Source: Saprospiraceae bacterium (GTDB lineage: Bacteria > Bacteroidota > Bacteroidia > Chitinophagales > Saprospiraceae). From it: a stretch of DNA of 15,193 nucleotides. The position numbers and the translations under genes were made by a program. Where the stretch lies: NCBI GenBank assembly GCA_015494245.1, contig WGBN01000252.1:1-15193 (forward strand). The letters are read 5' to 3'. Shown piece by piece: positions 1-7,528 of the stretch (position 1 is the first letter of the stretch; each line of letters begins with the position of its first letter). The notes under the pieces are model-generated. The model saw only the letters and a program-made list of their open reading frames with translations. It was not told the DNA's origin and searched no databases.

Positions 1-1552
1 ATCCCCAGGGTTTCAGCAGCAAGCGCTTTACGCCGTATCGCGTCAGCACCCGCGGCGTCCAGCGAAAAAACCAGGTATAGGAATCGTAATTCGTGCGGCG
101 AATAAACCCCAGGGCAGGCTCAAAGCCTTTCCTCATGCTGCCGATGGCCATAAAATTGTCAATCAGGTCATTGGGATAATCTGCATAAATCCGGTAGGTG
201 AAGGCATCAGAGTTAAAAGTGAAATCCTCGGCGCTCATCGTCCATTTGGCCCCGAGCGTCAAATTCTTATCTCCGAGAAATTTGGAGGTCTGATAGGCAG
301 CATCGAGACCAAGGACCTGATTGGACACCTTATTGTTTATTTTGTTGGTAAAGATGCCGCCAACATAGGACTGCTCAGCCAAATCGTATTTGTAGCGCAA
401 AACGGTGTTGTTGGTCGCTGAAATGGAATCGGCCGCACCTTCCTCAATGTTTAAAAAGCCGATGTTGCTCCTGCCGACCTTGCCAAAAAGACGGGCGCCC
501 GCCAGCAAGGGTATCTGACGACCATTTTCAACGCCGATTTCACGCGAGTAAAAAGCGCTGTTTCTGTCTCCGAGGTAATAGCTGAAGTTGTCTGAGCCTT
601 CCAAGAAGAACTGCCGCTTCTCCGGATAAAAAACGCTGAAGCGCGACAAGTTCACCGGTATCCGGTCGGCTTCTACCTGGGCAAAATCCGTGTAGGTGGT
701 TAAGTTGAGTTTCAGCGTCGGCGACAAGCTGACGTTTAAGTCTCCTCCGACCTTAAAGGGATGGGCCGGCGCCTCCCCCTCAAAATGCCGCAATCCTGCG
801 AGGAGATAGGGCTTCGCTTCAAATTTTTTGGCGTAAGCCACATCCCTGATACCTTTTAACAGGCCGGCATTGGCAATGGAATAAATGGAGTAATCTCTCG
901 ACCAGCCCTGCCACAGGGCCTGCTCGTTTTCAGAGACGATATCGCGCTCAAAATTGATCGCCCAATTCAAAATGCTGTCCTTCTTGAATTGCAGGGTGCT
1001 GAAGGGGATGTACAACTCGGCAAACCAACCCTGTTCGTTGACCTGGGTGCGCACATCCCAGACGCCATCCCAGTCCTCATTGCCATCTTCTCCGCTATAC
1101 ACCTGGATGTCTGCCCGCGCCCCGCTCGGATTGGTGACAAACAAATAGCCCGTTCGATGGTCATCAAACGGGCCGATGATGATCTGAAAATTATCGTCTG
1201 AGCGATAATTGAAATCCTGTACCATATTTTTGGAGACGATCTTCGAAGGGTCTTTTTGATAGCACCAGATGCCAAAGTAAAGGGTGTTGCGGTCATACAG
1301 CACAGCCACTTCGGTGCGCTCTGTAGCGGGCTGTCCAAAATCCAAATCGCGTTGCGTAAAATTCCGGATGTGCTGCGCCTTTTGCCAAACCTCTTCATCG
1401 GGCATGCCGTCCCAGTTGATGGCTTCATGGATGCGATAAGGAAGGATCTCATCCGGCTCGGAATGCTGGGCATAAAGCCCTGCTCCTCCAAAAGCAAATG
1501 CCCATAAGAGGAGCATAAAAAGCCCGCCCTGTTTCAAACACCTATGTTTCAT
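1..1552 (-). CDS. Secreted CBM9-like / DUF5916 protein, N-terminal part (runs off the window)
   Basis: An open frame runs leftward from ATG at 1550-1552 to the window edge, giving 517 codons with no stop, so the C-terminus is missing. Residues 1-29 form a signal peptide (basic start, then a hydrophobic stretch including LLLWAFAFGG, cleavage near YAQ). Residues 37 to about 200 resemble a family 9 carbohydrate-binding fold (IHEAINWDGMPDEEVW, then an alternating strand pattern with DDNFQIIIGPFDD). The rest resembles DUF5916 (FSVFYPEKRQFFLEGSDNF, later LGFIRRTNYDSY), a beta-rich domain of outer-membrane or secreted Bacteroidota proteins. The function is unknown; these proteins are often annotated as hydrolases or carbohydrate-binding without proof. 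An in-frame ATG at codon 13 would shorten the signal peptide but leave it usable. The gene is transcribed divergently from accA. Confidence 0.88.
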   Translation of the reverse strand, partial: MKHRCLKQGGLFMLLLWAFAFGGAGLYAQHSEPDEILPYRIHEAINWDGMPDEEVWQKAQHIRNFTQRDLDFGQPATERTEVAVLYDRNTLYFGIWCYQKDPSKIVSKNMVQDFNYRSDDNFQIIIGPFDDHRTGYLFVTNPSGARADIQVYSGEDGNEDWDGVWDVRTQVNEQGWFAELYIPFSTLQFKKDSILNWAINFERDIVSENEQALWQGWSRDYSIYSIANAGLLKGIRDVAYAKKFEAKPYLLAGLRHFEGEAPAHPFKVGGDLNVSLSPTLKLNLTTYTDFAQVEADRIPVNLSRFSVFYPEKRQFFLEGSDNFSYYLGDRNSAFYSREIGVENGRQIPLLAGARLFGKVGRSNIGFLNIEEGAADSISATNNTVLRYKYDLAEQSYVGGIFTNKINNKVSNQVLGLDAAYQTSKFLGDKNLTLGAKWTMSAEDFTFNSDAFTYRIYADYPNDLIDNFMAIGSMRKGFEPALGFIRRTNYDSYTWFFRWTPRVLTRYGVKRLLLKPWG

Positions 1553-1612
1553 GACAGATGGGTCTATGGAGCGAAACATCTTCTGCACTGCTTCAGCCTT
1601 CTTCCACTCCGG

Positions 1613-1639
1613 CAAAGGTACAAAACGCCATAGCCTCAA
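1613..1639 (-). promoter_or_regulatory. Candidate promoter of the DUF5916 gene
   Basis: On the minus strand TACCTTTG (1613-1620) matches the Bacteroidota -7 element TAnnTTTG. A TTG (1637-1639) lies 16 bases upstream as a possible -33 element. The -7 element is 60 bases before the start codon. The call is motif-based only. Confidence 0.5.
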
Positions 1640-1662
1640 TACTCCATCCGATCAAATTTCCC

Positions 1663-1670
1663 TAACTTTG
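1663..1670 (+). promoter_or_regulatory. Candidate -7 element for the accA operon
   Basis: TAACTTTG fits TAnnTTTG and lies 41 bases before the accA start. I see no TTTG or TTG at the proper distance upstream, so only the -7 half is supported. It lies about 43 bases from the divergent promoter at 1613-1639, so the two could share regulation. Confidence 0.4.
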
Positions 1671-1711
1671 AGCCACGAAACAGCAGGCCCTGCCTGCACA
1701 AACCACAAACT

Positions 1712-2722
1712 ATGGTTTTTTTGGAGTTTGAAAAGCCTTTGGAAAAGCTCTATGAGCAGCTTGAGAAAGTCAAGGAAGTCGGAGCTGAAGGTGTAGTGGA
1801 CGTCAGTCCCATGATAGCGGAATTGGAAAGCAAAATCAAGGCTACAGCCAAAAAGATATACAGCAACCTCAACGGCTGGCAACGCGTACAACTCGCCCGC
1901 CATCCCAATAGGCCCTATACGCTCTTTTACATAGAGCAGATGTCCAAAAAATTCATCGAATTGCACGGCGACCGTTGCTTTGGCGACGACAAGGCCATCG
2001 TGGGCGGACTGGCCAACATAGACGGGCAAACGGTGGTCATTCTGGGGCATCAAAAGGGCGTCAACACCAAGATGCGACAATACCGCAACTTCGGCATGCC
2101 CAATCCCGAAGGCTACCGCAAAGCCCTGCGCCTCATGAAACTGGCCGAACGCTTTGGCTATCCGGTCATCACCCTCATAGACACTCCGGGCGCCTATCCG
2201 GGCATTGAGGCCGAAGAACGCGGACAGGCCGAAGCCATCGCCCGCAACCTCTTTGAAATGGCGCAGCTCAAAGTGCCCATCGTCTCCGTCATCATCGGAG
2301 AAGGAGCTTCCGGTGGAGCCCTCGGAATAGGCCTGGGCGACCGCGTCTATATGCTGGAAAATACCTGGTATGCCGTCATCTCGCCCGAATCCTGCTCCTC
2401 CATCCTCTGGCGCAGTTGGGACTACAAAGAACAGGCCGCCGAAGCCCTGAAACTCACAGCCGAACACATGTACGAATTCGGCCTCATTGACGGCATCATC
2501 AAAGAACCCCTCGGCGGTGCCCACGCAGCCCCCGAAGAAATGGCCCGCACCCTCAAACGCCACATCAAAAAGGCCCTCGAAGAACTCATGCCCATGGACC
2601 CCGAAGAACGAATTGAAGCCAGAATCAACAAATACGGCTCTATGGGCGTTTATGAAGTCTTAGAGGAGAGTGATAAGCCCGAAACCAAAAAGAAAAAGAC
2701 CAAAAGGGCAAAGAAAAAGTGA
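1712..2722 (+). CDS. accA: Acetyl-CoA carboxylase carboxyltransferase subunit alpha
   Basis: This is the alpha subunit of the carboxyltransferase that moves the carboxyl group from carboxybiotin to acetyl-CoA, making malonyl-CoA for fatty acid synthesis in the cytoplasm. It works as an alpha2beta2 complex with AccD, which is not in this window. The 336 residues span the whole family: N-terminal helical region ([18 protein letters not shown]), [19 protein letters not shown] at 83-101, [20 protein letters not shown] at 156-174, and the glycine-rich oxyanion region [16 protein letters not shown] at 196-211. The protein is slightly longer than E. coli AccA (319) because of a lysine/arginine-rich tail from about residue 322, which looks non-catalytic. 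It is first in a run with DUF6913 and dapA; the next start is 39 bases on. Confidence 0.97.
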   Translation: MVFLEFEKPLEKLYEQLEKVKEVGAEGVVDVSPMIAELESKIKATAKKIYSNLNGWQRVQLARHPNRPYTLFYIEQMSKKFIELHGDRCFGDDKAIVGGLANIDGQTVVILGHQKGVNTKMRQYRNFGMPNPEGYRKALRLMKLAERFGYPVITLIDTPGAYPGIEAEERGQAEAIARNLFEMAQLKVPIVSVIIGEGASGGALGIGLGDRVYMLENTWYAVISPESCSSILWRSWDYKEQAAEALKLTAEHMYEFGLIDGIIKEPLGGAHAAPEEMARTLKRHIKKALEELMPMDPEERIEARINKYGSMGVYEVLEESDKPETKKKKTKRAKKK

Positions 2723-2761
2723 GATGGAAGTTGAGCTCGCCGCCCTTCCAAAAAAGAACGC

Positions 2762-3310
2762 ATGTTTGAGAAACTACGCCAACATCTCTTTCAAAGAGAC
2801 CTCCAAAAACGCCTGCAAACCCATAGCAGCAAACGCGCTTCCATGCCCTTAGAACGCGCACGCTATGTGGGCATCCTCTTCGACGGCACAAACTTAGATG
2901 AGCGCAAACCCGTATTGGCTTTCGCCAAACGCCTTAAAAAAGAGGGAAAACGCGTCAAATTGCTGGCCTTCATGGACAACAAGGCCGACAACAGCAACTT
3001 CCCCTTTAACAGCTTCAACCGAAAAGACATCAGCTGGCACTACATCCCCAAGTCGCAAGACGCCCGGGACTTTATGGAAGAGCCTTTCGACATCCTCATC
3101 AACCTCAGCCTCAGCCCCTCTCCCTGGATGAACTACCTCTCCAGCCTCTCCAAAGCCCGCTTCAGAGTGGGTACAGCAGACGCAGCGCCCGAAGCCTGCG
3201 ACCTCATGCTCGACATGAGCAAAAGCGGAAATGTCGAAGAGTTTATCCGGCAAGCAGAGCGATATCTCGAAAAAATGCAAACCCACCGCAATGAAGTCTC
3301 CATCCCTTAA
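2762..3310 (+). CDS. DUF6913 family protein
   Basis: A 182-residue protein that I match to the Bacteroidota-specific family DUF6913, whose members often sit directly upstream of dapA. It has no signal peptide or membrane segment. A basic N-terminus (FEKLRQHLFQRDLQKRLQTHSSKR) is followed by an alpha/beta core with YVGILFDGTNLDERKPVLAFAK, the strand RVKLLAFMD and FDILINLSLSPSPWMNYLSSLSKARFRVGT, which loosely suggests a Rossmann-like fold. The biochemical function is not known. It begins 39 bases after accA and its last 20 bases overlap dapA, so it is very likely co-transcribed and translationally coupled with dapA. Conserved linkage suggests, but does not show, a role connected with lysine/peptidoglycan precursor supply. 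Confidence 0.85.
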   Translation: MFEKLRQHLFQRDLQKRLQTHSSKRASMPLERARYVGILFDGTNLDERKPVLAFAKRLKKEGKRVKLLAFMDNKADNSNFPFNSFNRKDISWHYIPKSQDARDFMEEPFDILINLSLSPSPWMNYLSSLSKARFRVGTADAAPEACDLMLDMSKSGNVEEFIRQAERYLEKMQTHRNEVSIP

Positions 3311-4184
3311 AGGCACAGGCGTAGCTCTTGTTACACCCTTCCGAAACGGAAAAATAAACTACCCCGCCTTTGCAGAAATCACAGAACGCGCCCTCAGCGG
3401 AAATACCGACTTCCTCGTCCCCCTCGGCTCTACCGGTGAAGCATCCACCCTTACAACGCGGGAGAAACAACAACTCCTCGAACTCTGCATTCAAATCAAT
3501 GCAGGCAGAAAACCCATCGTGGCAGGACTCGGAGGCAATGACACCCAAAGCATGCGCCAACACCTGCAAAGCTTCGATTACAGCGGCGCCGATGCCATCA
3601 TGATCAGCAACCCCGCCTACAACAAGCCCACCCAGGAAGGGCTCTACGCGCATTTCATGCGTTTGGCGGAAGCCTCTCCCCTCCCCATCCTCATCTACAA
3701 CATCCCGGGCCGTACCTGCTCAAACCTGCTGCCCGAGACCGTTTTGCGTTTGGCGAAAGCCGGAAAAGAAAAATTCACCGGCATCAAAGAAGCCTCCGGA
3801 GATCTGCTCCAAATCATGCAAATCCTCGCCCAAAAACCGGAAAATTTCTCCGTACTCTCCGGCGATGACATGCTCACCCTGCCCCTCATCGCCTGTGGCG
3901 CCGATGGCGTCATCTCGGTCATGGCCAATGCCCTCCCCGGCAGATTCGCCTCTATGGTGCGCCTCGCCCGCGAAGGCCGCTTCGACCAGGCCCGCCAAAT
4001 TCACAACAGCCTGCTGCCCCTCAACGAACTGCTATACCGCGAAGGCAATCCCGCCGGCATCAAAGCCGCCCTCGAAGCCCTCGGCCTCTGCTCCCGCAAC
4101 CTGCGCCTGCCCCTCACCCCCGCCTCCGAAACGCTCTACCGGCAAATCGAAAAAACCGTCCTGGAACTGGTTAAAAGCAATTGA
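3291..4184 (+). CDS. dapA: 4-hydroxy-tetrahydrodipicolinate synthase
   Basis: Condenses pyruvate with aspartate-semialdehyde, the first committed step toward diaminopimelate and lysine, in the cytoplasm. The 297-residue length is usual. Visible family features are GTGVALVTPF at 8-17, GSTGEAST at 46-53 (pyruvate-carboxylate binding; Ser-Thr where E. coli has Thr-Thr), NPAYNKPTQEG at 107-117 with Tyr110 of the proton relay, YNIPGRT at 136-142 with Tyr136 and the substrate-binding Arg141, and GIKEASG at 164-170 with the Schiff-base Lys166. I chose the ATG at 3291 because the family begins just before GTGVAL; upstream in-frame codons from 3231 only read through the DUF6913 gene in another frame. 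The start overlaps DUF6913 by 20 bases. Confidence 0.96.
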   Translation: MKSPSLKGTGVALVTPFRNGKINYPAFAEITERALSGNTDFLVPLGSTGEASTLTTREKQQLLELCIQINAGRKPIVAGLGGNDTQSMRQHLQSFDYSGADAIMISNPAYNKPTQEGLYAHFMRLAEASPLPILIYNIPGRTCSNLLPETVLRLAKAGKEKFTGIKEASGDLLQIMQILAQKPENFSVLSGDDMLTLPLIACGADGVISVMANALPGRFASMVRLAREGRFDQARQIHNSLLPLNELLYREGNPAGIKAALEALGLCSRNLRLPLTPASETLYRQIEKTVLELVKSN

Positions 4185-4188
4185 GCAG

Positions 4189-4212
4189 GAGTATTAAACC
4201 CTCAAAATACTC
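4189..4212 (+). terminator. Weak hairpin after dapA
   Basis: GAGTATT (4189-4195) and AATACTC (4206-4212) form a perfect 7-base stem with a 10-base loop, 5 bases after the dapA stop. No T-run follows, so it is either a weak terminator or an mRNA 3'-end stabiliser. It abuts the possible -33 element of the next promoter. Confidence 0.35.
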
Positions 4213-4243
4213 TTGCAAAATCCCTGGATTCATCTTAAATTTG
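4213..4243 (+). promoter_or_regulatory. Candidate promoter of the ATPase remnant
   Basis: TTG (4213-4215), 20 bases, then TAAATTTG (4236-4243), matching TAnnTTTG. The start codon follows 49 bases later. The promoter appears intact although the gene behind it is truncated. Confidence 0.45.
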
Positions 4244-4292
4244 TGGCTTATCACTACTGAATCCTGCACAAAAAACAAAGGGAGAACCATCC

Positions 4293-4697
4293 ATGCAAGA
4301 ACTCATCCAATACCTGAAATACAACAAAGTAAATGCAGCAAACCTGGCCGCCGAAACCAGCGACGAGCAAAACAACCCTCTCCCTAAAAGACTCATCTAT
4401 ACAACCATCCAAAGACATGCACGCGATTTCTTCAGGAAAGGCAGTCAACCCAAAATGATCGCCCTTTCAGGCCTGCGAGGTGTAGGCAAAACCACGCTCA
4501 TGTGGCAAACGGCTCAATACGTTTACAACAACATCCACAAACACATTTACTTCATAAGCGCCGACACCTTAAAGCTGATGGGCTTTAATCTCTATCAAGC
4601 CATTCGTACTCTTGAAGAGCACATCCTCAAAAAGCCCCACTATAACGACAAGCGGCAGACCATAGGCCTGCCGCTGCATTGGTTCTTGTTGCTGTAA
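4293..4697 (+). pseudogene. Truncated AAA-type ATPase (N-terminal fragment only)
   Basis: The 134-codon frame starts as a typical prokaryotic AAA ATPase of the AAA_14/DUF4143-like kind: a helical leader, then the Walker A P-loop GLRGVGKT at residues 60-67, the strand IYFISADTLKLMG and the helix LYQAIRTLEEHILKKP. The family should continue with the Walker B strand (hydrophobic residues then Asp-Glu), sensor residues and a C-terminal domain of several hundred residues. None is present. Similarity fades near residue 115 and the frame stops 7 bases before the convergent receptor gene's stop codon. Residues 120-128 are encoded by a perfect inverted repeat that better fits a terminator of the receptor gene. 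A GGGAG purine stretch lies 7 bases before the ATG. I read it as the remnant of a deletion; without Walker B it should not hydrolyse ATP. Confidence 0.75.
4651..4675 (-). terminator. Inverted repeat at the ATPase breakpoint, probable receptor terminator
   Basis: AGCGGCAG (4651-4658) and CTGCCGCT (4668-4675) form a perfect 8-base stem with a 9-base loop. Read on the minus strand it begins 30 bases after the stop of the TonB-dependent receptor and is followed by a moderately T-rich stretch (TGTCGTTATAG), a usual terminator position but with a poor T-run. It also lies inside the final codons of the ATPase fragment. Confidence 0.5.
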
Positions 4698-4704
4698 GGC
4701 TATT

Positions 4705-7521
4705 TCAAAGCTCATAGCTCAGCCCCAGAGAGAAGCGATGCCCGGCCTGAAAAGCCTGAAAAATATACTCCTGCCCGTGATAAGTAATGTTGCGCTTGCG
4801 AGTGCTGTCCAACAGATTCGCAGCACTGAAACTGAGGGAAAAGTGCCCCAAGCGCTGACTAAACGTAAAGTTGAGCTGATGAAAAGGTTGCTCATAGACG
4901 TCCGGCATAGCTCCTACCTGAACCAAAAACAAACTCGGCCCCTGCACATTGTAAGACAACTGAGCCTGCGTACCCCGCTCATTGCCATAAGCTATAAAAG
5001 CATTCACCAGATAAGGCGCCTGCCCAAAAAGTGGACGGCTATCCGATGCCTCGGGATCATGGAAACGGATGTTCTCCAACTCATTCGCAGGAATGCCGGC
5101 CGTCGAACGGATTAGGGATAAATTGCCTCCCGCACTAAAATCGCGAAGAGCATCTATAAATGTCAAACGCTTGCGAAACTCCATCTCTATACCACTCACC
5201 CGTGCAAAATCCACGTTCTGAAAGACCCACTCTCCATTCTTAGCTTCGGGATTGTTGGCCAGCTCAATGGGATTGGTAAAATCCTTGTAAAAAGCAGAGA
5301 AAATAAGCTTTTCGCCGGCAGAGATGAAGTACTCCCAACGCAAATCCAGATTGTCTATCCGGGTTCGCTTCAGATTTGGATTGCCCAACAAAAAGTTGTT
5401 GTTCAAAAACTCGTAAAAGGCCACATCGGAAATTTCGCGGAAAACCGGACGCGCAAGCGTGCGGTTGTAGCTAAAGCGAAGATTCATTTTGTCGGGGATC
5501 CACTCATAAATCAAACCTACCGCCGGCAAAAAATCCAGATCATCTAAAAGTGAAACCGGTACGGCGTCTTCATACCCCTGAAAGTTGATGCGGGCCTTTT
5601 CAGCTCTCAACCCTCCCACCATGCGCAGCGAAGAAGTAAGGGGCATCTCTGTCATGACATACGCCCCCAACACATAAGAAGAAGCGTAATAAGTGTTTTT
5701 GGGATTGGAGGCATCGGTTACGTAAATGCCATTGGGGTTTTGATCGGAAATGACATGTTCATCAGAAAAATAATCGTTAAAATCACCGCTAAAGGAGTTG
5801 CTCAAAGACTCAAACTGGTAGATGTGCTCATCAAAATGACGCGCTTTGTAATCGTAAGCGCCCCCTGCCTTCACCTTTGCTTTTTTGCCCGTCCAGTTCC
5901 TAAAAGAACGGGAAACATCTATTTTTCCGGAGCCCATCTGCTCATCCATATTGCGCCAGTAACGCGTTGGCACCAAACCGATGGAAGGCAAAATGGCATA
6001 AGTGCGCTCACCACCTGGGAGATCTTCATAAGCATTGTTCAAGAAGCGCAAATCGGGTTGCGACATCTTGCTCAGATTGTAGCTGCCTGCCCAATGCAAT
6101 TGATATCGTCGGCTTTCGCCAAATGCATGAGAGCCATGTAGTTGCGCTGTGCTAATCCCCCTTTGTGTAAATGCCAGAAAACGCTCCTGATAACCGAGAT
6201 TTTCAGAATACACATAACCTCCCTGCTCACGCGTCTCCTTAGTCCCTGAACCATTGTGCAGCAAAGTAATACCAACTTTGTTGAAATCATTCAACTTATA
6301 GGTGGCTGAAAAAATCCCTCCCAATAGTACATTTTCCGTACTTCGACTTACGTCAAATACTTCATCGCGTCCCAGAGAATCTACATCCTCAGAAACATAG
6401 AGAAAACGGCCGTGATCGCCTCCCTCATAAAAAGTGAAATTGTGATCATAGGTCAAAGCCAAAATAAAACCCAGGGGTTTGCCCAAAACATCCACCTGCT
6501 CCCCGAGAGAAAAAGAAAGCCCCATATCCGGCATGGGGGCCATGGTGGAGGGCTCCATGGTTTTATTGTTAAAAGAACGCACTAAAGCGCCGGCCTGGTC
6601 CGCTTCGGTAGAGGCATAAGCAGAGGTCAATTGGAAGGCATCAGCATCCAGCACAGCCTGTGGTATTTGGCGCAAGCCATCATCCACTCCCAACCAATCG
6701 CGGGAACCGCCCTGATGTGTAAGAAATTGCTCATTGAAATGTACCCGGGGATTATATCCCACTTTTACAGACCAGCGAATGCTGCGCTCTGACGGAAAAT
6801 CCTTAGTGCGAACATCTACTAAACCACCGGTAAAAGAGCCCGGCAAGTCAGGAGAAAATGCTTTATACACCACGATGTTGTCCAGGATGTTGGTCGGGAA
6901 TATATCCATTTGCACGGTGTTCCTGTCTGGGTCCAGGCCCGGAATGCTCAGGCCGTTGAGCGTCGTCAGGCTATAGCGCCCGCCCAGGCCACGCACAAAA
7001 ACGTACTTGCCTCCTTCTACCGATACGCCTGTAATGCGCTTCATGGCAGCGCCTGCATTTCCATCGCCATTGGCCGAAAAAGTTTGAGAAGAAATGCCAT
7101 CTACCGGCACCAGGCTGCGACGCTGAAGAGTTTGAATAGCCGTTTCCGTATTGCGCAAAGCCTTTGCCGTTACCAGTACGGCATTCATCTCCACGGTTGC
7201 TTCCAACAATTTGACGGTGCCAAGCTGCACCGCTTGATCCTTGACCACTATGTCGGAGATTTGCTTTTTTTGATGAGAAATATATGAAATCGTGATGCTG
7301 TAGGTGCCCGGCTTGAGATTGCTCAACAAAAAATGCCCATCAATATCCGTAATGGTGCCTTTTCCTGAATATCCGTCAAGCAAGATATTAGCGCCAATCA
7401 CGCCCAAGCCTTCTTCATCTATAACAACACCCTCAATGCCTCCCGTTTGCGCCTGCAAAACCACAGCAGACTGAACAGAAGCAATAAAAAAGAACAGGTA
7501 AAACCAGATGAAACGATTCAT
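4705..7521 (-). CDS. TonB-dependent outer-membrane receptor with CarboxypepD_reg-like domain
   Basis: A 938-residue outer-membrane transporter energised by TonB/ExbBD. Residues 1-25 are a signal peptide (hydrophobic FIWFYLFFFIASV, cleavage near LQAQ). Residues 27-105 form the carboxypeptidase-regulatory-like domain (GGIEGVVIDEEGLGVIGANI, TDIDGHFLLSNLKPGTYSI). A TonB-box-like MNAVLVTA lies at 112-119. The plug spans about 125-245 (AMKRITGVSVEGGKYVFVRG, RYSLTTLNGL, IVVYKAFSPDLPGSFTGGLVDVRT). The remainder is a beta-barrel ending in SLGLSYEL. The first plug and barrel motifs resemble OmpA-like/FhuE-type Bacteroidota receptors more than the SusC group, and no SusD homologue is adjacent. Its partner is the beta-helix lipoprotein 7 bases upstream. 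The ligand is not visible from sequence; the operator upstream of the pair hints at phosphate limitation. Confidence 0.95.
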   Translation of the reverse strand: MNRFIWFYLFFFIASVQSAVVLQAQTGGIEGVVIDEEGLGVIGANILLDGYSGKGTITDIDGHFLLSNLKPGTYSITISYISHQKKQISDIVVKDQAVQLGTVKLLEATVEMNAVLVTAKALRNTETAIQTLQRRSLVPVDGISSQTFSANGDGNAGAAMKRITGVSVEGGKYVFVRGLGGRYSLTTLNGLSIPGLDPDRNTVQMDIFPTNILDNIVVYKAFSPDLPGSFTGGLVDVRTKDFPSERSIRWSVKVGYNPRVHFNEQFLTHQGGSRDWLGVDDGLRQIPQAVLDADAFQLTSAYASTEADQAGALVRSFNNKTMEPSTMAPMPDMGLSFSLGEQVDVLGKPLGFILALTYDHNFTFYEGGDHGRFLYVSEDVDSLGRDEVFDVSRSTENVLLGGIFSATYKLNDFNKVGITLLHNGSGTKETREQGGYVYSENLGYQERFLAFTQRGISTAQLHGSHAFGESRRYQLHWAGSYNLSKMSQPDLRFLNNAYEDLPGGERTYAILPSIGLVPTRYWRNMDEQMGSGKIDVSRSFRNWTGKKAKVKAGGAYDYKARHFDEHIYQFESLSNSFSGDFNDYFSDEHVISDQNPNGIYVTDASNPKNTYYASSYVLGAYVMTEMPLTSSLRMVGGLRAEKARINFQGYEDAVPVSLLDDLDFLPAVGLIYEWIPDKMNLRFSYNRTLARPVFREISDVAFYEFLNNNFLLGNPNLKRTRIDNLDLRWEYFISAGEKLIFSAFYKDFTNPIELANNPEAKNGEWVFQNVDFARVSGIEMEFRKRLTFIDALRDFSAGGNLSLIRSTAGIPANELENIRFHDPEASDSRPLFGQAPYLVNAFIAYGNERGTQAQLSYNVQGPSLFLVQVGAMPDVYEQPFHQLNFTFSQRLGHFSLSFSAANLLDSTRKRNITYHGQEYIFQAFQAGHRFSLGLSYEL

Positions 7522-7528
7522 TTTAAAA

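Noticed and set aside
967..1497. A 176-codon minus-strand frame beginning MLLEEQGF
   Set aside because: Out of frame with the DUF5916 gene on the same strand; Arg/Ser/Ile-rich and without signal peptide or domain, while the other frame gives a continuous family match to the window edge.
1652..2563. A 303-codon minus-strand frame
   Set aside because: Antisense shadow of accA.
3231..3290. Upstream extension of dapA
   Set aside because: The extra codons only read the DUF6913 gene in another frame; DapA proteins begin just before the GTGVAL block.
4738..5115. A 125-codon plus-strand frame
   Set aside because: Antisense to the 3' end of the TonB receptor; no homology to the missing ATPase half was recognisable in it.
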